Shown here in pieces: positions 41,831 through 43,337 of a stretch of DNA of 43,337 nt. The stretch covers positions 9,060 through 52,396 of the forward strand of contig PMOE01000034.1 in the NCBI GenBank assembly GCA_003161575.1. Direction: 5' to 3'. Both the position numbers and the translations under genes were made by a program. A model generated the notes under the pieces. It had not been told where the DNA came from. It saw nothing but the letters and a program-made list of their open reading frames with translations, and made no database searches. The DNA is from Acidimicrobiaceae bacterium (GTDB taxonomy: Bacteria; Actinomycetota; Acidimicrobiia; Acidimicrobiales; RAAP-2). Every line of letters begins with the position of its first letter. Position 1 is the first letter of the stretch.

Positions 41831-42391
41831 CCGGCCCCGGCCGTTTCCCAAAAGCCGGTTCCGCTTGATGGGCCTGATGTGCGAGACGGATGCCGCCCGT
41901 CCGGTCCACTCTGGGAGGCAACGGGGGTTTGATTAGCAGAATTTCTTTCAGGCCTATTGTGCTGTGCAGAATGACGGAGTAGAAGGTAGGGAGGGATCCC
42001 CGGGAAACCGTGGTCCCACGAAGCGCTGGCAACCCCGATGGGTCGTGAAGAGTTCGCAGGAGGGGGCATGACCCGTCGGTTTGCCGGTGACCGGCGCCGT
42101 CGCTCATCGAGAAGGGATTGTTTCTCCCGCCGATGACCGTTCGCCCGGTGCGCCACGCCTCGAGCCCGCCCGAGCAGCGAGACCGCCCCGACAGCCAGCA
42201 GATGGTCGTCTTTCGACGCCGTCTCAGGGACCGGCCGCCGAACACCGTGGCGGTGCTCGCCGGGAACGCCGCGTCGGAACGCGAGATGGGTGAGCGCTCG
42301 TGCAACAGATTTCTGGTGCGTGCCGTGTAACGTTCGCCGTTCGGCCACCCTCATTCGCGGGTGGTGCTCTCATGCGGAGGGGGGCGTTCGG
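41831..42391 (+). other. Long non-coding leader region upstream of the secreted protein gene
   Basis: About 560 bases without a supportable gene. Between 41985 and 42090 it has features of structured RNA: GGAGGGA (41990-41996), GAAGCGCTGGCAACC (42020-42034), and a hairpin with GGGTCGTG (42040-42047) pairing to CATGACCC (42067-42074). The first two recall the core of SAM-I/IV-clan riboswitches, but the conserved 3' part is missing, so no class is assigned. A regulatory 5' UTR is plausible for the downstream gene. Confidence 0.4.
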
Positions 42392-43337
42392 GTGAGCAGG
42401 GCGCGGGTGCAAATGGGGGCGATGGGCGGAGACACGCGACGTCCTCGTGTCGCGCCGGTGGTCCCCCTCGCCGCTGTCCTGCTGCTCCTGCTCGCCGCCG
42501 TGGTGGCGCCCGTAGCCGTGCTCGCCACGTCGGCAGGGGCGACCGGTCTCTTGCCGCCGGCCAATCCGCCCGCCAACATCCCCCGGGGGAGCGCCCCCAT
42601 CCTCCAAGCCATCGACGGCGCCCGGGGCCAAGAGGGCGTGGGCCCGTTGGTGTTCGATCAGAACGCATTCGCCGCGTTGTCGACCCCCGAACAGCTATTC
42701 GTCGTCGAGAACCTGGAGCGCACGGACCGAGGGTTGGCGCCCTTTGTCGCCATGACCGCCCAACTGAACAGCTACGCGCAGGGCGCGGCCAACGTGGCCA
42801 GCGACCCGAGCTTCCCGCGGACGTTGAGCGGTGGTCCCCCCGTGCTCGGTGGTGGCGGCATTTGGGCCGGCGGTTGGTCGACCGCCCTTGCCGCAGACTT
42901 CGAATGGATGTATCAGGACGGGTGGGGGGGGTCGCCGCAGAACACACTCGACGCCGACTGCACCTCGGCGGGGGCAAAGGGTTGTTGGAGCCATCGCGAC
43001 GTCATATTGACGGACTTCTCAGACTGCGCTCCCTCCGGCTTCGGGCCGCCGGTCCTCGTGATGGGTGGGGGTGAGAACCCCAGAGCGTTCACCGGGGGAT
43101 CGTTGGCGGCGATCTTCGTCTGCACCGACGCCCTCCCGACAGACGTCACCTTTACCTGGCTCCAGGCGGAGCAGTTGCTCGGGATTGCGCCCCGATTCGT
43201 GGCCATGGTGCCCACCCCCGATGGGCGGGGGTATTGGGAGGTCAAATCGGACGGCACCCTCGCGGCCTTCGGGGACGCGGGGGACTTCGGCGACATGGCC
43301 GGCCAGACCCTCAATGCCCCGATCGTCGGCATGGCGG
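42392..43337 (+). CDS. Secreted CAP-like protein with C-terminal repeat, 3' end cut by window edge
   Basis: At least 315 residues. GTG 42392 has GGAGGGGGG 8 nt upstream; ATG 42413 and 42422 are alternatives. The N-terminus is a signal peptide: Arg-rich start, then VVPLAAVLLLLLAAVVAPV and cleavage near ATSAGA. About 60-240 resembles a CAP/SCP extracellular domain (ERTDRGLAPFVAMTAQLNSYA; GCWSHRDVIL), with paired Cys for a disulfide. From about 270 a repeat begins: TPDGRGYWEVKSDGTLAAFGDAG then LNAPIVGMA, the beta-propeller-like unit common in Acidimicrobiia surface proteins. The protein is probably exported to the cell surface; function unknown. Confidence 0.85.
   Translation, partial: MSRARVQMGAMGGDTRRPRVAPVVPLAAVLLLLLAAVVAPVAVLATSAGATGLLPPANPPANIPRGSAPILQAIDGARGQEGVGPLVFDQNAFAALSTPEQLFVVENLERTDRGLAPFVAMTAQLNSYAQGAANVASDPSFPRTLSGGPPVLGGGGIWAGGWSTALAADFEWMYQDGWGGSPQNTLDADCTSAGAKGCWSHRDVILTDFSDCAPSGFGPPVLVMGGGENPRAFTGGSLAAIFVCTDALPTDVTFTWLQAEQLLGIAPRFVAMVPTPDGRGYWEVKSDGTLAAFGDAGDFGDMAGQTLNAPIVGMA

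Noticed and set aside
1-43337. tRNA, rRNA, CRISPR arrays, insertion sequences, integrases, phage genes
   Set aside because: Looked for on both strands; no repeat-spacer pattern, cloverleaf-like run with CCA end, transposase or integrase motifs were found by eye.

Overview
This is high-GC actinobacterial chromosome, most likely from a member of the Acidimicrobiia or a close relative. The evidence is the strong GC bias with many GTG starts, an F420-type (Ddn-like) oxidoreductase, mycobacterial-type lipid catabolism families (FadE34-like fused acyl-CoA dehydrogenase, Ltp2-like and TLP1-like thiolase relatives), a Rv1355c/Rv1354c-like gene pair, and a secreted protein ending in the PDGxGYW / FGDAG repeat common in that group. 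The genus cannot be fixed from the sequence alone. Both ends cut through genes.

Layout. (1) 1-3626, minus strand: a tight operon of amidohydrolase-2, crotonase and acyl-CoA ligase behind a 14-bp palindrome. (2) 4156-5816: an unusual Clp locus. A catalytically intact ClpP diverges from a small XRE regulator that is translationally coupled to a ClpP-like protein lacking the catalytic Ser and His. A perfect 16-bp inverted repeat lies between the two transcription units. (3) 5859-12217: SCO6745-family protein, thiolase-like protein, a divergent pair of acyl-CoA dehydrogenases with a palindrome between them, and an acyl-CoA ligase. (4) 12218-23794: a block that looks less GC-biased, with a decayed aminoglycoside-kinase-like pseudogene, a GHMP kinase, a SRPBCC protein, a DHA2-type MFS exporter with an operator-like palindrome on its promoter, and a c-di-GMP operon. 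That operon encodes a 954-residue acyltransferase-like/ThiF/nitroreductase fusion, a GAF-GAF-GGDEF-EAL protein, a degenerate GGDEF protein with an intact inhibitory-site motif, and an unknown 208-residue protein. (5) 23795-41779: a second large catabolic block with an OYE-type reductase, Ddn-like protein, PaaK-like ligase, SRPBCC protein, acyl-CoA ligase, TetR regulator, cytochrome P450, Ltp2-like thiolase relative, 3Fe-4S ferredoxin, fused double acyl-CoA dehydrogenase, CMD-family protein and another acyl-CoA dehydrogenase. It ends in a coupled operon of aldehyde dehydrogenase, ligase, acyl-CoA dehydrogenase and GNAT. (6) 41780-43337: a roughly 600-bp leader and the start of a secreted CAP-like protein.

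The catabolic genes together give CoA activation (five ligases), alpha/beta-dehydrogenation (five acyl-CoA dehydrogenase genes), hydration, retro-aldol or thiolytic cleavage, and P450/ferredoxin hydroxylation. That suits degradation of steroid-, terpenoid- or aromatic-like carboxylic acids, but the substrate cannot be read from the sequence. An identical 14-bp palindrome precedes two catabolic units 32 kb apart and suggests one regulator. The Clp locus and the c-di-GMP operon are the least ordinary parts of the window. No tRNA, rRNA, CRISPR array, insertion sequence or phage gene was seen.
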